Part shown: piece after piece, positions 27,701 to 35,785 of the stretch
Layout: the number at the start of each line of letters is the position of its first letter
Position numbering within the stretch: position 1 is the first letter of the stretch
Assembly: GCF_003240585.1 (NCBI RefSeq)
Contig: NZ_PCDP01000076.1
Location: forward strand, 1 to 64,000
From: Arminella tubonensis
GTDB lineage: Bacteria; Pseudomonadota; Alphaproteobacteria; Rhizobiales; Rhizobiaceae
Reading direction: 5' to 3'
Length of the DNA stretch: 64,000 nucleotides
Translations under genes and position numbers: made by a program
Notes under the pieces: model-generated
The model's database searches: none
What the model was told of the DNA's origin: nothing
Seen by the model: the letters and a program-made list of their open reading frames with translations, nothing else

Positions 27701-27949
27701 ATTCCACAGTTCGAAATTGCGGGACGTCGTCTTGATTTCGCGCTGTTCGGAAGCGGCGACATCAAGCTCGATCTGGAGGTCGACGGTCGCCACTGGCATG
27801 CGGACACGGACGGAAAAAGGAAGCTCGCCGATTATTGGCGTGATCATCAATTGAAGTCCCTTGGCTGGAAGGTCCAGCGCTTTTGGGTGGACGAACTGGA
27901 AAAAGACTTGGAGAAATGCATTGAACGCGTCGCAGAACAACTTTCGTAA
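24797..27949 (+). CDS. UPF1-like SF1 helicase with C-terminal Vsr/DUF559-like nuclease domain
   Basis: A 1050-residue protein. Residues ~1-60 resemble a winged helix (ELFALLDVDFDPRRR). A ~300-residue beta-rich region precedes the helicase, which has Walker A VVTGPPGTGKS (about 378-388), DEAS Walker B in LAIFDEASQCD, GDNRQLSF, and the motif V/VI block DSFQGQERDL...RLNVAISRARAVAYV. A coiled insertion (about 465-620) separates the ATPase motifs, as in UPF1/DNA2-like proteins. The last ~110 residues form a PD-(D/E)xK nuclease of the Vsr/DUF559 type: FDSNWERIV, RRLDFALFG, LDLEVDGRHWH, then WRDHQLKSLGWKVQRFW. It is the first gene of a tight five-gene operon. Related helicases occur in CoCoNuT-type defence loci. 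Confidence 0.85.
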   Translation: MSVLLRTISAFPTGRTTNELFALLDVDFDPRRRTEIYAELSALSASGKVSKGRDGRWRPIATARNQAIQVSPVNGADDVKADDKLLLPVHATFKSSPAKAIEVDATEAAINFDPNALLRYYRSALRSDPRGAISQVDDRHAVQWQLFTGMGPLTPEDGQILTISIVLEDLPDEFRKALVKREANEQTLAVGWPIAIGKKQGVPVVWPVGLISAEWTRSTAHLEISIDTDDIVVNPDWIKGSARGANWNESGLREVFTQAEGLGFRRDDFLSRLKEAVAGAFRGSISGQQMRIELDPATAGIYDIAALFLPTDSTFTAGAVRDLDTIATWAPERLALTALAPILGLKSPATVRATPVINTGDLNKEQIDAVRHSLAAPLTVVTGPPGTGKSQAIVSIAASVLADGGSVLVASKNHQALDAVESRLGGIAPQSPFLVRTLDPARDIDQSFDQILGLLVSEPTKGAADPDLVVRSKLSSLAQNRTRILDQIDEQSRLHSAIAELLERIEAQQGAVAEPELPIVSTPGTFLSRLIDALFRAIGFRKKQTVSNEVVGDIATVATLKLRLSHLRSELARIEVKGDPVEITFEIGELARELLPKVLASKVNLSEVDRRRLGEELANLELAQSSGPLPQSLAADVVGHRPLWLVSVLGAARRVPLSESLFDLAIFDEASQCDIASALPIFARAKRAVVVGDNRQLSFISQLGIAHDRNLMQAQDLPISKMGRFAQSRRSLFDLADLTPGAAKVMLRDQYRSAADIVGYINEHFYGGQLRVAGDQNKLKVPEGSKPGIAWNDVPSPTAPMVANVNSAEVAAITKHLRLLLDEQAYTGSIGVIAPFRPQVHALEQVIYAEIGKELREKAELRVGTVDSFQGQERDLILFSPCLGYSSATSAVTFVQRDWRRLNVAISRARAVAYVFGDLAYARSGKVGSLQRLAAAATEPKGRVGEGTFDSNWERIVDAALRKRGLNPIPQFEIAGRRLDFALFGSGDIKLDLEVDGRHWHADTDGKRKLADYWRDHQLKSLGWKVQRFWVDELEKDLEKCIERVAEQLS

Positions 27950-29360
27950 ATCGCGGCGATTTACCTACATCGCTTTGACCCTCGGCCTACTTTCGGCCGC
28001 CGCGATAGGCGTCACACTTGTCCAGGTTGACGCTTTGGAGCGTGAATACGGTACGATGAGATCGGACATCCAGCGCTTCAATAACGAACGCGTGGAAGCG
28101 CTTGGTCGACGAGATTCTATTCTGTCGGAAATCTCCCAGCATAGCGTCGACGCTGATGGCATTCGCAAAACCATCTCAAACCTGACTGCAGAACGGGATC
28201 GTCTTGGTGCGGAGGTCAAACAGCAAACCGCATCACTGTCCGACGGGGCGGACAAGCTTCGGGCGGGCGAGGCGCAAGCCAAGGCCGCTGCCGACACGAT
28301 CGCTGCGGCGGCACTTGCAGGAAAATCTCTAGCGAGCCTACAGTCGCAAAGCGTCGATCTGAACAAGAGGATCGTTGCCAATCAGTCCAAGTTCGACCAA
28401 ACGAACGACGACGTCGCGCAGGCAGAAGACCAAAAGCGTGCCGCGGTTGACGCGTTGACAGCCCTAGAGAAGACCCGTCACGATAAGGAGGCGGAGATCG
28501 CCAGGCTGAATAGCCAGATCGACGATCTCGACGAAAAGCAACGCAAAGTTGCGGATCTCGACGCACGTCAAACGACCTTGGCTGGTCAGATCACCAAAAT
28601 GACGAAAGATCTGGCTGAAAAGCAACGCGCGTCACAAGACATTAATGACGACATCGCAAAGCTGCAGGAACAGGCCGCGAAGGCTAAACTTGCCACCGCT
28701 AAAACAGTAGCCGACGCGACGCAGCTGGAGAGCAACCGGGCTGACCTTGCCAAGGAGGTCAGTGCTCTTGAGACTAAGAAGGCATCTTTGACCGGAGATT
28801 TGGAAAGCCTGACCTCCGCGGCAGAACGTACTCGAGGGGAGGTCGCGACGGCGGAAGGCAGAGGTAAAGCTGCGCAGGACGCCGTCGCAGAAGCTGAGAA
28901 GGCGTTACCTGTCCTAAAAGCTCAACTGAGTGACATGCAGGCGGAGTTCGCGACCATTTCAACCCAGCGGGATTCAGTTAAGACTGAGTTAGCGGGTTTG
29001 CAGGCCGCAAAGGCCAAAACTGCCATCGACAAAGCTGACACCGATCGAACGGCTTCAGAGAAGATTGCACTTGATAAAGTAGTTGCTGAACTCACGAGCC
29101 GCCATATGGAGTTAGCGAAAGAGCTTGAGCTCAGGCAGAGCGACCTGAATTCGATAAAGGCTGAGCTGGCGGATCTGAATGGTCGAAAAGGGGCACTGGT
29201 TCAGGAGATCGCGTCCTTGTCCGAGGCTAAGCAGGCTGAGCCCATCAAAGCCGCACCCGTCCAGCCAGTACCCCTCCAGTCAACGCCCGTGCAGCAAGGA
29301 CTCGTCCAGTCAACGGCAGATAGCCAGCCGAGCGCGACGACCCAGCCCGATAAGCCTTAA
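27921..29360 (+). CDS. Membrane-anchored coiled-coil protein
   Basis: I place the start at TTG 27921 (479 residues), with GGAG eight bases upstream, so it overlaps the end of the helicase gene by 29 bases. After a basic start (NNFRKSRR) comes a single membrane helix (YIALTLGLLSAAAIGVTLV, about residues 16-35). About 390 residues of near-continuous heptads follow, rich in Asp/Lys/Ala/Leu/Gln, with repeated ALEKTR/DLDEKQRK/LEDLTSA-type blocks. The last 50 residues are a Pro/Gln repeat (PVQPVPLQSTPVQQ). No enzyme motif is present. In the operon it probably acts as a membrane tether or oligomeric scaffold. The next gene product has the same TM-plus-coil layout, suggesting the two pair. Confidence 0.75.
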   Translation: MNASQNNFRKSRRFTYIALTLGLLSAAAIGVTLVQVDALEREYGTMRSDIQRFNNERVEALGRRDSILSEISQHSVDADGIRKTISNLTAERDRLGAEVKQQTASLSDGADKLRAGEAQAKAAADTIAAAALAGKSLASLQSQSVDLNKRIVANQSKFDQTNDDVAQAEDQKRAAVDALTALEKTRHDKEAEIARLNSQIDDLDEKQRKVADLDARQTTLAGQITKMTKDLAEKQRASQDINDDIAKLQEQAAKAKLATAKTVADATQLESNRADLAKEVSALETKKASLTGDLESLTSAAERTRGEVATAEGRGKAAQDAVAEAEKALPVLKAQLSDMQAEFATISTQRDSVKTELAGLQAAKAKTAIDKADTDRTASEKIALDKVVAELTSRHMELAKELELRQSDLNSIKAELADLNGRKGALVQEIASLSEAKQAEPIKAAPVQPVPLQSTPVQQGLVQSTADSQPSATTQPDKP

Positions 29361-29375
29361 TATGAAAGTCTCGAT

Positions 29376-31412
29376 ATGCTGACCGGAAATATCTTGATCC
29401 TCCTTTTCGCCGCGCTGGCCGTTCTCTCTTTGATCGCGGTACAAACTGGCTTTGCGATCCTCCACGATCGCGCGGTGACCGCAGCAGGCCCCATGCGATC
29501 TTTGGAATCTCTACAGACCGCGCTCGACGATAAGCGCATGGCGCTGAGCGATATCGACAACGAACTCGGAGAGCGACGAAAGGCTCTCGCAAACATTGCT
29601 GATGTGCAAGCCGACTATGACGCCACCAAACGTCAGCTAGACGAACTGAACGCCGAGTGGCTTCAAAAGGACGAACGTCGGAATGAAATTCGGGCGCTGC
29701 GGGAGGAGATCGAGGCTGAGATCATCCATAAACAAGCGATCGATGCAGAGCTTGCCTCGGCTCGCGCTGATCTCGATGCCGTACACGATCGCCTTGCTGC
29801 AGCAGAACGCCTGTTTGCGCTCAACGACGAGATGAAACGAGAGCAGGCCGCCCTTGAGGCTAAGATTGCCGAGATGCGATCAGAAGCGACGGAACTCAGC
29901 GAAGCTCAAGAGCGCGTTCAACGACTCGAGGCACTATCCCACGAGTTAGGCCGCGATATTGCGCGGACGGAGGGGCTTCAGCAAGCAGCGTCAGCGGAAC
30001 TTGCCCAGGTCAGGGAAAATCTCACTGCAGAGCGCCAGGCGACCGCAACCGCGCACTCCGATTTTACTCAAACAGCAGCAAGGATTGCCGCCGCGGAGGA
30101 GCGGTCGCGCTCGGTAGAGAGTGCGATCACGACCCTGGAAGACCGCCGTTCCTCCCTTATGGCGCAGCTCGCGCGGATGGAGGACACTGTCGCCGAAGAA
30201 GGAGGCAAGGATGCTCCTAGCCGCGAGGAAGCCGTGGCGGAGCGCCTTAAGGAGTTGACCTCCGTGCCGCCGGTGCTGGTCCATATGCGTGGCTGGACAC
30301 ATCGGGCTGCTGAAAACGAGGGCGATGCGATTAAGCGCGTTCTACAGCGATTGGATCAGAGTGGGCTGCACTATGATCGTCGTATCGTCTACGCCTTCCA
30401 TACGGCCATGAAAACCAACGACACGACCCAGATGGCAGTTCTTGCTGGGATCTCGGGTACAGGCAAAAGTCAGCTCCCACGACAGTATGCTGCCGGTATG
30501 GGCATCGGCTTCCTGCAGGTACCAGTCCAGCCTCGTTGGGACAGCCCACAAGATCTGATGGGCTTCTATAACTACATCGAAAAGCGATATCGCCCGACTG
30601 ATATGGCGCGAGCTCTATACAACCTTGATGTTCTCAACAATCCGAAGACCGAGTTCGCGGATCAGATGCTGATGATCCTCTTGGACGAAATGAACCTCGC
30701 ACGCGTCGAATATTACTTCTCTGACTTCCTGAGCCGACTCGAGAGCAGACCGCCGTTCAACAATGTTAGTGACAAGTCCTTGAGGAAAGATGCTGAAATC
30801 GAGCTTGAAATTCCAATGCCGCGTGGCATGGACGCTCCACGTATCTTCCCGGGATACAATCTGCTGTTCGCAGGAACGATGAACGAGGACGAGAGCACGC
30901 AGTCCCTGTCTGACAAGGTCGTCGACCGCGCCAATGTTCTGCGTTTCTCCGCGCCGAAAACCATACGTACGACGCCTCAGAATGGCAATATCGCGGAACC
31001 TGAGTCCTTGTCAGCAGATCGTTGGCGCTCTTGGGTGCGCCCAGTATCTACCGTTGAGAACGATCGTCTGGTCACCGATAGCGTGGACCGTATGGTGGGT
31101 CTGATGAAAGGGTTCAAACGGCCATTCGGTCATCGTCTCGGTCGCGCAATGAAGGCCTATGTCGCAAACTATTCCTGGTTTGAAGGTGCCCAGGATTTCC
31201 GCGTGCCACTTGCTGATCAAGTCGAGATGCGTCTGTTGCCGAAGCTTCGCGGTATCGAGGTCGAGGATGGCAATGATCATGCGTTTTCCGAACTGATGAG
31301 CTTCGTAGGTGAAAAGTTGCAAGATGATCACCTTGCGAAGGCCATCGAAGATTCGATCCGTTCGGCGAAGGAGGGCTCTGGACAGTTCGTTTGGAATGGG
31401 GTCGCGCGGTAA
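29376..31412 (+). CDS. McrB-like AAA+ GTPase with N-terminal TM and coiled coil
   Basis: A 678-residue protein. Residues 4-28 are a membrane helix (ILILLFAALAVLSLIAV). Residues ~45-280 are a long coiled coil, and residues ~300-640 form an AAA+ module of the McrB branch. Walker A is GISGTGKSQ (about 357-366) and Walker B is ILLDEMNLARVEYYFSDFL. The sequence GTMNEDESTQSLSDKVVDR carries the MNxxD-type signature that marks McrB GTPases. McrB proteins form hexamers that hydrolyse GTP to drive the McrC nuclease. The DNA-recognition domain of classical McrB is replaced here by the membrane-anchored coil, the defining trait of CoCoNuT-type systems. Its stop overlaps the next ATG (TAATG), so expression with the McrC-like partner is coupled. 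Confidence 0.85.
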   Translation: MLTGNILILLFAALAVLSLIAVQTGFAILHDRAVTAAGPMRSLESLQTALDDKRMALSDIDNELGERRKALANIADVQADYDATKRQLDELNAEWLQKDERRNEIRALREEIEAEIIHKQAIDAELASARADLDAVHDRLAAAERLFALNDEMKREQAALEAKIAEMRSEATELSEAQERVQRLEALSHELGRDIARTEGLQQAASAELAQVRENLTAERQATATAHSDFTQTAARIAAAEERSRSVESAITTLEDRRSSLMAQLARMEDTVAEEGGKDAPSREEAVAERLKELTSVPPVLVHMRGWTHRAAENEGDAIKRVLQRLDQSGLHYDRRIVYAFHTAMKTNDTTQMAVLAGISGTGKSQLPRQYAAGMGIGFLQVPVQPRWDSPQDLMGFYNYIEKRYRPTDMARALYNLDVLNNPKTEFADQMLMILLDEMNLARVEYYFSDFLSRLESRPPFNNVSDKSLRKDAEIELEIPMPRGMDAPRIFPGYNLLFAGTMNEDESTQSLSDKVVDRANVLRFSAPKTIRTTPQNGNIAEPESLSADRWRSWVRPVSTVENDRLVTDSVDRMVGLMKGFKRPFGHRLGRAMKAYVANYSWFEGAQDFRVPLADQVEMRLLPKLRGIEVEDGNDHAFSELMSFVGEKLQDDHLAKAIEDSIRSAKEGSGQFVWNGVAR

Positions 31413-32914
31413 TGCTCCATCTCGGTAGGCCATGGGACCGCAGAGCTATTGCCAACGCGAGCTTCGGACCGAGTGATTGCTTGGTCAGCGAGGTTCGCGG
31501 CGAGGCCCCCAAAAACGGCGGCCACGTACGGCTCATGTCGGCTCACCTAAACGATGGACCGATCGAGTTCATCCTTCATCCCTATCCAAAGACGGCAAAT
31601 GCTCAGCGCCCAGATCGGATTGGATTTCCAGTCCGTCCCCGTGGCGTGAAGGAGCATGAGACATCTGAAGAGCTGGCGGCGAGGGAACTTCTCCGCCGAA
31701 TGAACGAGGTACTCGCAAGAGTACAAGAGCTTGGAGAAGCGCTTGACGATCCGCTTCACCTTTGGCCACGGCTGCGCGAATCCTGGGAGCGTGCAGAAAA
31801 TGAAGAAGACCCGCGAATGGCCGAGATCGTTCGCCAGGCGCAGGACGTGCTTCCCCAGCTAAAAGCTTTGGAGCCAAGGATTAGACGCGTTCTCCGCCGC
31901 ACGCGTGAGCTGACCTCCCTTGATCGCGTTCAGGAAATGGATCGCGCTTCTATGCGATGGCTGGTTCGCCAGCCTGGACGGACCACCGCGGAGAGGGCGG
32001 GGACGAGCCAACGTATCTTGGCAACGGTTCGACGTGAAAACTTCGACACCCCGGAGAACAGGGTACTTCACTCCTATTGTAAGCTAGCATTCCAAGTTGC
32101 TCGCGAATGGATGCAGGAGCATCCGCGTGCCAAGACCAGCCGCCGCTACGCGCAAGTTGAGCATTTCGGGCGCTTTTGTAAAACCTTTGCCCAAATGCTG
32201 GCAGATCTCGAGGTCAGTACCGCGGAGGCGGGAGTTATCCCGAATTACGTCCTCATGCAGGATCACAGTTACAACGCCATCTATGAAGCGTGGCGCCGTC
32301 TCCTTGAGGAGGACAAGGTCCTCGACGACCTGTGGGCATGGCAAGCGGAGACATGGACAGACTTTTCGGTTCTCGCCGTTGTGCTTGCATTGAGTGAATT
32401 AGAAGAAGCAGAGCTCGTTGCTCAGTCGCCTATTGTCTGGCGCTCCGAAGCTTCCGTTGGCCGATGGTTTGAGCAGGATCGTCCAATTGCGGTATTTTGG
32501 CTGAAAGATATCGGCCGCATCGTTGAGGTGCAGTCTCGACCGGAAACTCCGGGCCGGTTGCTTGCCCTGAGCCGTGCGCATGTTTCATTGCGAATATCGG
32601 ACATCAACAAGGGAGGTTTGCCGCGACGCGTCGCAGTTTGGACTCCTCACTCGATGACTCGGCTGGACCTCGGAGATGCGGTCATGCGGGCGAACGAGCG
32701 CCTGCTTGAGATCCAGTCTTTCACTCAGACAGAGGTCTTGCGAAACGGCCTGATCCTTACGCCATCACACGGGATATTCGAATCCTGCCTAGCACGTGGA
32801 GCCAGAACACGAGTTGACGGGATTGCGCTTGAGGCTTCCGGCGATGGATTGCGGAAGGGACTAGACGCTATCCGGACGTTCGCTCGCAGTGAAATCTACG
32901 CGAACACACCATGA
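31412..32914 (+). CDS. McrC-like / DUF2357-like partner protein
   Basis: A 500-residue protein whose ATG overlaps the preceding stop by one base; that is why I prefer it to the TTG at 31391. Its order of segments fits the DUF2357/McrC-like group: an N-terminal beta-rich part, a helical middle with the pattern RRENFDTPENRVLHSYCKLA (the usual 'ENRxxK' helix), a long helix pair, then a region near residues 360-400 (VFWLKDIGRIVEVQSRPETP) where the PD-(D/E)xK core would sit. I see E-V-Q rather than the canonical E-x-K, so the active site may be altered or elsewhere. Position right after an McrB-like GTPase supports the McrC role. The family call is moderate. Confidence 0.65.
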   Translation: MLHLGRPWDRRAIANASFGPSDCLVSEVRGEAPKNGGHVRLMSAHLNDGPIEFILHPYPKTANAQRPDRIGFPVRPRGVKEHETSEELAARELLRRMNEVLARVQELGEALDDPLHLWPRLRESWERAENEEDPRMAEIVRQAQDVLPQLKALEPRIRRVLRRTRELTSLDRVQEMDRASMRWLVRQPGRTTAERAGTSQRILATVRRENFDTPENRVLHSYCKLAFQVAREWMQEHPRAKTSRRYAQVEHFGRFCKTFAQMLADLEVSTAEAGVIPNYVLMQDHSYNAIYEAWRRLLEEDKVLDDLWAWQAETWTDFSVLAVVLALSELEEAELVAQSPIVWRSEASVGRWFEQDRPIAVFWLKDIGRIVEVQSRPETPGRLLALSRAHVSLRISDINKGGLPRRVAVWTPHSMTRLDLGDAVMRANERLLEIQSFTQTEVLRNGLILTPSHGIFESCLARGARTRVDGIALEASGDGLRKGLDAIRTFARSEIYANTP

Positions 32915-35268
32915 AGAAGCTCTGTGGCTACGATCTTAACGGATGGCGGGACACCGCAGCCCGGAACTGGGTTATTCTTCCTGATGGTGATGAAAAAGAG
33001 GTACCCTTGGCGATCGTCGAGGGCGGCATTTTCGGCGTCGTGGTCCAGACGGGTGCAAAGGCAGACGAAGGTCTTGTTGGCGGCGCCCAGGCTACGATTG
33101 CACCCCACGGACTTGGCGCAGGTTGGGGAACGATCGGGTCCTCGGAAAAACGCTTTAGGATAGCCGATCTGTTGACCGGCAATCCGGCGGTCGTGCATCT
33201 GACGGCGGCATTGAAGGGAATGTCGACGTTGGCAGGATTCGGGATCGCCAGCTTGGATGACCATGCGGATACCAGCGAGTTGCTCCAAGAGCGTCTTCTG
33301 ACCGCTTTGCGAAAGGCCAAGATTGCAACGCCGCTTCTGGTTTGGAGATCGGTCCTCGCGACCCTCTCCGCCATCGAGGATGGCACTATTGCTGAGGGGC
33401 AAATCGTGGGAGTGATCTCCCACGTAGCAGACGGTCTCACCATTCAGCGGCTTCGTATCCGGCGCGAACGGAACTATGGCGACACAGTATTAGCGCCCGA
33501 GCGAAAATCAGTTGGAAAGTTGGTCAAATCGGAGTGGGGTTACCACAGCTTGGCGGAGCGTGCGAGAGAGGCAGTGGTCGCCGCATCTTCTAACGATCGG
33601 ACTGATCATCTGAATTGGGCGCGTGCGAATGGTCGCCTCGCTCTTGGCATTTCAGCGCAACCCGAAGTTGTTCGGAAGACCAACGGTGACTGGGAAATCC
33701 TGAATCCGCAAGCGTCACTAAACATAAGCAATATTTCGGATCCGCCGAGCTTCAGCATCGATCTATTGGGTTGTGATATTCTCCTGCTGGAGACCCTTTC
33801 GCAAGGAACCGTTAGAGAGGCGTTGCATTCGGCCGTTTCAAAAAGTGCTGGGCGGGCTGTCTATCTCCTGAACGGAAATTCGGTGGCTGAAGGAGCGCTG
33901 CACGCCGCGAGACGGCTTAGCAAACGTGATCCGATATATTTCGATTTTTTGCCGCAGATATCGACAATCGTGCAACGACGGGATGGCGCCGAGAATTTCG
34001 ATCTCGTCGCTTCGGACGAAACCCTTCCTGCGGGCGAGGTGTACAGAAGCCCGACGCCTGCTCGCTTGGCAATCCAAGCTGGGCAGGACCGGTTTTCAAT
34101 TTTCCTCAACAAGGAAACGGCCGAATATCCACGCAAGGCCGAGGTCAACATCGGCGTCAAAGTCGATCAAACCACTCCCGTTGAGCTTTGGGTTGAACAG
34201 AGCCCGGCTTCAGGACGCGCAAAAATACTCGTCCATTCGCCGAAGCTTGGCCACCAGTTCCAAGTTGACTGGGATGGCGCTACTGAACTGGATCAACATT
34301 GGGACGAATTGCTCGAAGGCTTCAAGAAGCCAGCGCCGACAATTCCTGGCCGTCTAGTGCTCGCGTGCGGCATCGACGCTTGGAATGATAGCCCGCGTGG
34401 CGACGGGCTTGCTACTTTACTAGAAAAGAACGTCGATCGTGCCGTTGTCGATTGGATGTCGTTGGCAAACCGGCTCGCTGCTCGCCCAGGCGGGAAGTGC
34501 GCGATTTCGAGTGAAGGATTGATACCATCTGAAGTGGATGCGACATCCGTCTCTCGGCTTGACCGCCTTGTTGAGAGAGCACTCGAGGACGTCCGGCAGG
34601 GGTTGCAGGGCAGGGGAACAGGCACGCAATCTATACGCTTTCTGACCTGGCAATTTCGACGGTGCCCTGCCGAGGTGTCGGGTTGGTTGCTCGAAGCGTG
34701 GGACAAGGAAGTCCGGGGACATCCGATCTTCCGCCAAGGCCCACACTGGAAGCTCGCTTACCAGGGGCTCGGACGTATCGCCAGCGATCGGAACTTCGAG
34801 CTCCAGGCTATCCATAAAGTGCTCGGGAAGCCAATTGATGAATGGAAGTGGCAGAAGGAAACGGCCGCAATGGCGTTTCTTCTGTCGCGGTCGGAAACTG
34901 CTCCTCGACTTTTGACCCGCAAAGACGTGGAGCGGATAGCTAAACGAGCGCTTTTTGAGTTCAAGGATAATCTCGGCTCAACTTACACTCGTTTCCAGTA
35001 CGCCCCGATGCTTCTGGTCGGTTTACTACGATGGCGCGTCGTTGAGCCATTCGCGCTGGTGGAGGGCCAAGATCCTGTAGCTGATGTATTGGTGAAGAGT
35101 GTCGAAAAAACGATCCTAGATCTGCGGCAAAGGGATCGGGCTAGGCCGCTGGCAAAATACGGCCGTATCCTTGAACAGGTTCTTGAAGAGCTCCGCGGCG
35201 AGGGGTCCAATCCGGAGCTGCTGCTCGATATTTATGGCGGCGCTGATAGCGGGGATGCGGACGGGTAG
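32911..35268 (+). CDS. Large protein of unknown function, possibly Hsp70/actin-like fold
   Basis: A 785-residue protein that starts inside the previous stop (ATGA overlap) and is therefore coupled to the McrC-like gene. There is no signal or membrane segment. The N-terminal ~380 residues alternate strands and helices. VYLLNGNSVAEGALHAARRL near residue 310 resembles the phosphate-2/adenosine region of actin-like ATPases (LVGGSS...GAA), and FDLVASDETLPAG...AIQAGQDRFSIFL could open a substrate-binding sandwich as in Hsp70. This is weak pattern reading, not proof. The C-terminal ~300 residues are helical and Trp/Arg-rich (FLTWQFRRCPAEVSGWLLEAW; WKWQKETAAMAFLLSRS). It is the last gene of the operon and probably a recognition or regulatory subunit. 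Confidence 0.75.
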   Translation: MKKLCGYDLNGWRDTAARNWVILPDGDEKEVPLAIVEGGIFGVVVQTGAKADEGLVGGAQATIAPHGLGAGWGTIGSSEKRFRIADLLTGNPAVVHLTAALKGMSTLAGFGIASLDDHADTSELLQERLLTALRKAKIATPLLVWRSVLATLSAIEDGTIAEGQIVGVISHVADGLTIQRLRIRRERNYGDTVLAPERKSVGKLVKSEWGYHSLAERAREAVVAASSNDRTDHLNWARANGRLALGISAQPEVVRKTNGDWEILNPQASLNISNISDPPSFSIDLLGCDILLLETLSQGTVREALHSAVSKSAGRAVYLLNGNSVAEGALHAARRLSKRDPIYFDFLPQISTIVQRRDGAENFDLVASDETLPAGEVYRSPTPARLAIQAGQDRFSIFLNKETAEYPRKAEVNIGVKVDQTTPVELWVEQSPASGRAKILVHSPKLGHQFQVDWDGATELDQHWDELLEGFKKPAPTIPGRLVLACGIDAWNDSPRGDGLATLLEKNVDRAVVDWMSLANRLAARPGGKCAISSEGLIPSEVDATSVSRLDRLVERALEDVRQGLQGRGTGTQSIRFLTWQFRRCPAEVSGWLLEAWDKEVRGHPIFRQGPHWKLAYQGLGRIASDRNFELQAIHKVLGKPIDEWKWQKETAAMAFLLSRSETAPRLLTRKDVERIAKRALFEFKDNLGSTYTRFQYAPMLLVGLLRWRVVEPFALVEGQDPVADVLVKSVEKTILDLRQRDRARPLAKYGRILEQVLEELRGEGSNPELLLDIYGGADSGDADG

Positions 35269-35339
35269 GCATGTGGCTTCTCCACGAAATAGAGCGCTAA
35301 GCCTATAGCGCTGGCGGACAAACTGGTTTGTGATTGCCG

Positions 35340-35724
35340 CTAGGAGGCTTTGCCAAGCGCCACCAGGAGCCCGATAACCGCACTGCGGACACCAGCATCT
35401 TTGATCTTCAGGAACGCCTTGTTCAGATAGATGCCTTCTTTGGAAATGGCAAAATCTTCTGACCCAAACTTACCAGAGCTAGTTAGGGCAGTTCCATCGT
35501 CGTCGCCAAATAGAGTTGCCACCTGCACACCCAACGCCATCGCGATTTGATGGAATCGACTGGAGCCTATTCGGTTGGTGCCTTTTTCGTATTTTTGGAC
35601 TTGCCGGAACGTAACACCGATTCGGTCTGCAAGTCTGGCTCATCCCCATCAGCTTCCGACGTATGCGGACGCGGGCACCAACTTCACGGTCGACGACCTG
35701 AATGTTCTTCGGTTCAATATCCAT
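35340..35724 (-). pseudogene. Frameshifted XRE-family regulator
   Basis: The minus-strand start at 35724 gives MDIEPKNIQVVDREVGARVR then IRRKLMGMSQT, the first half of a helix-turn-helix. The frame then breaks at about 35635. The next frame continues ADRIGVTFRQVQKYEKGTNR, then IGSSRFHQIAMALG and a C-terminal tail ending in VIGLLVALGKAS at 35340. Joined, the two parts make a normal ~127-residue XRE regulator of the type common in rhizobia. A loss of about two bases explains the break. Unless this is a sequencing error, the downstream half can only be made from an internal start. It lies just behind the defence operon and may once have controlled it or the neighbouring nuclease gene. Confidence 0.8.
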
Positions 35725-35785
35725 AATTTCCGTATGGGCAAAAATTATGATCGAACTAAAGCAGGTATCGCACCTTGATTGCGCA

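Noticed and set aside
27245..27940. 231-codon minus frame opposite the helicase nuclease domain
   Set aside because: The plus strand there encodes helicase motif V/VI and the Vsr-like nuclease, so the antisense frame is a shadow.
24797..27949. Classification as a Type III restriction or DISARM helicase
   Set aside because: Motifs are UPF1-like SF1 with a Vsr-type nuclease, and no methyltransferase gene is present in the island.
32928..33443. Minus frames of 171-175 codons opposite the 785-residue gene
   Set aside because: The plus gene has coupled start, good coding pattern and operon context.
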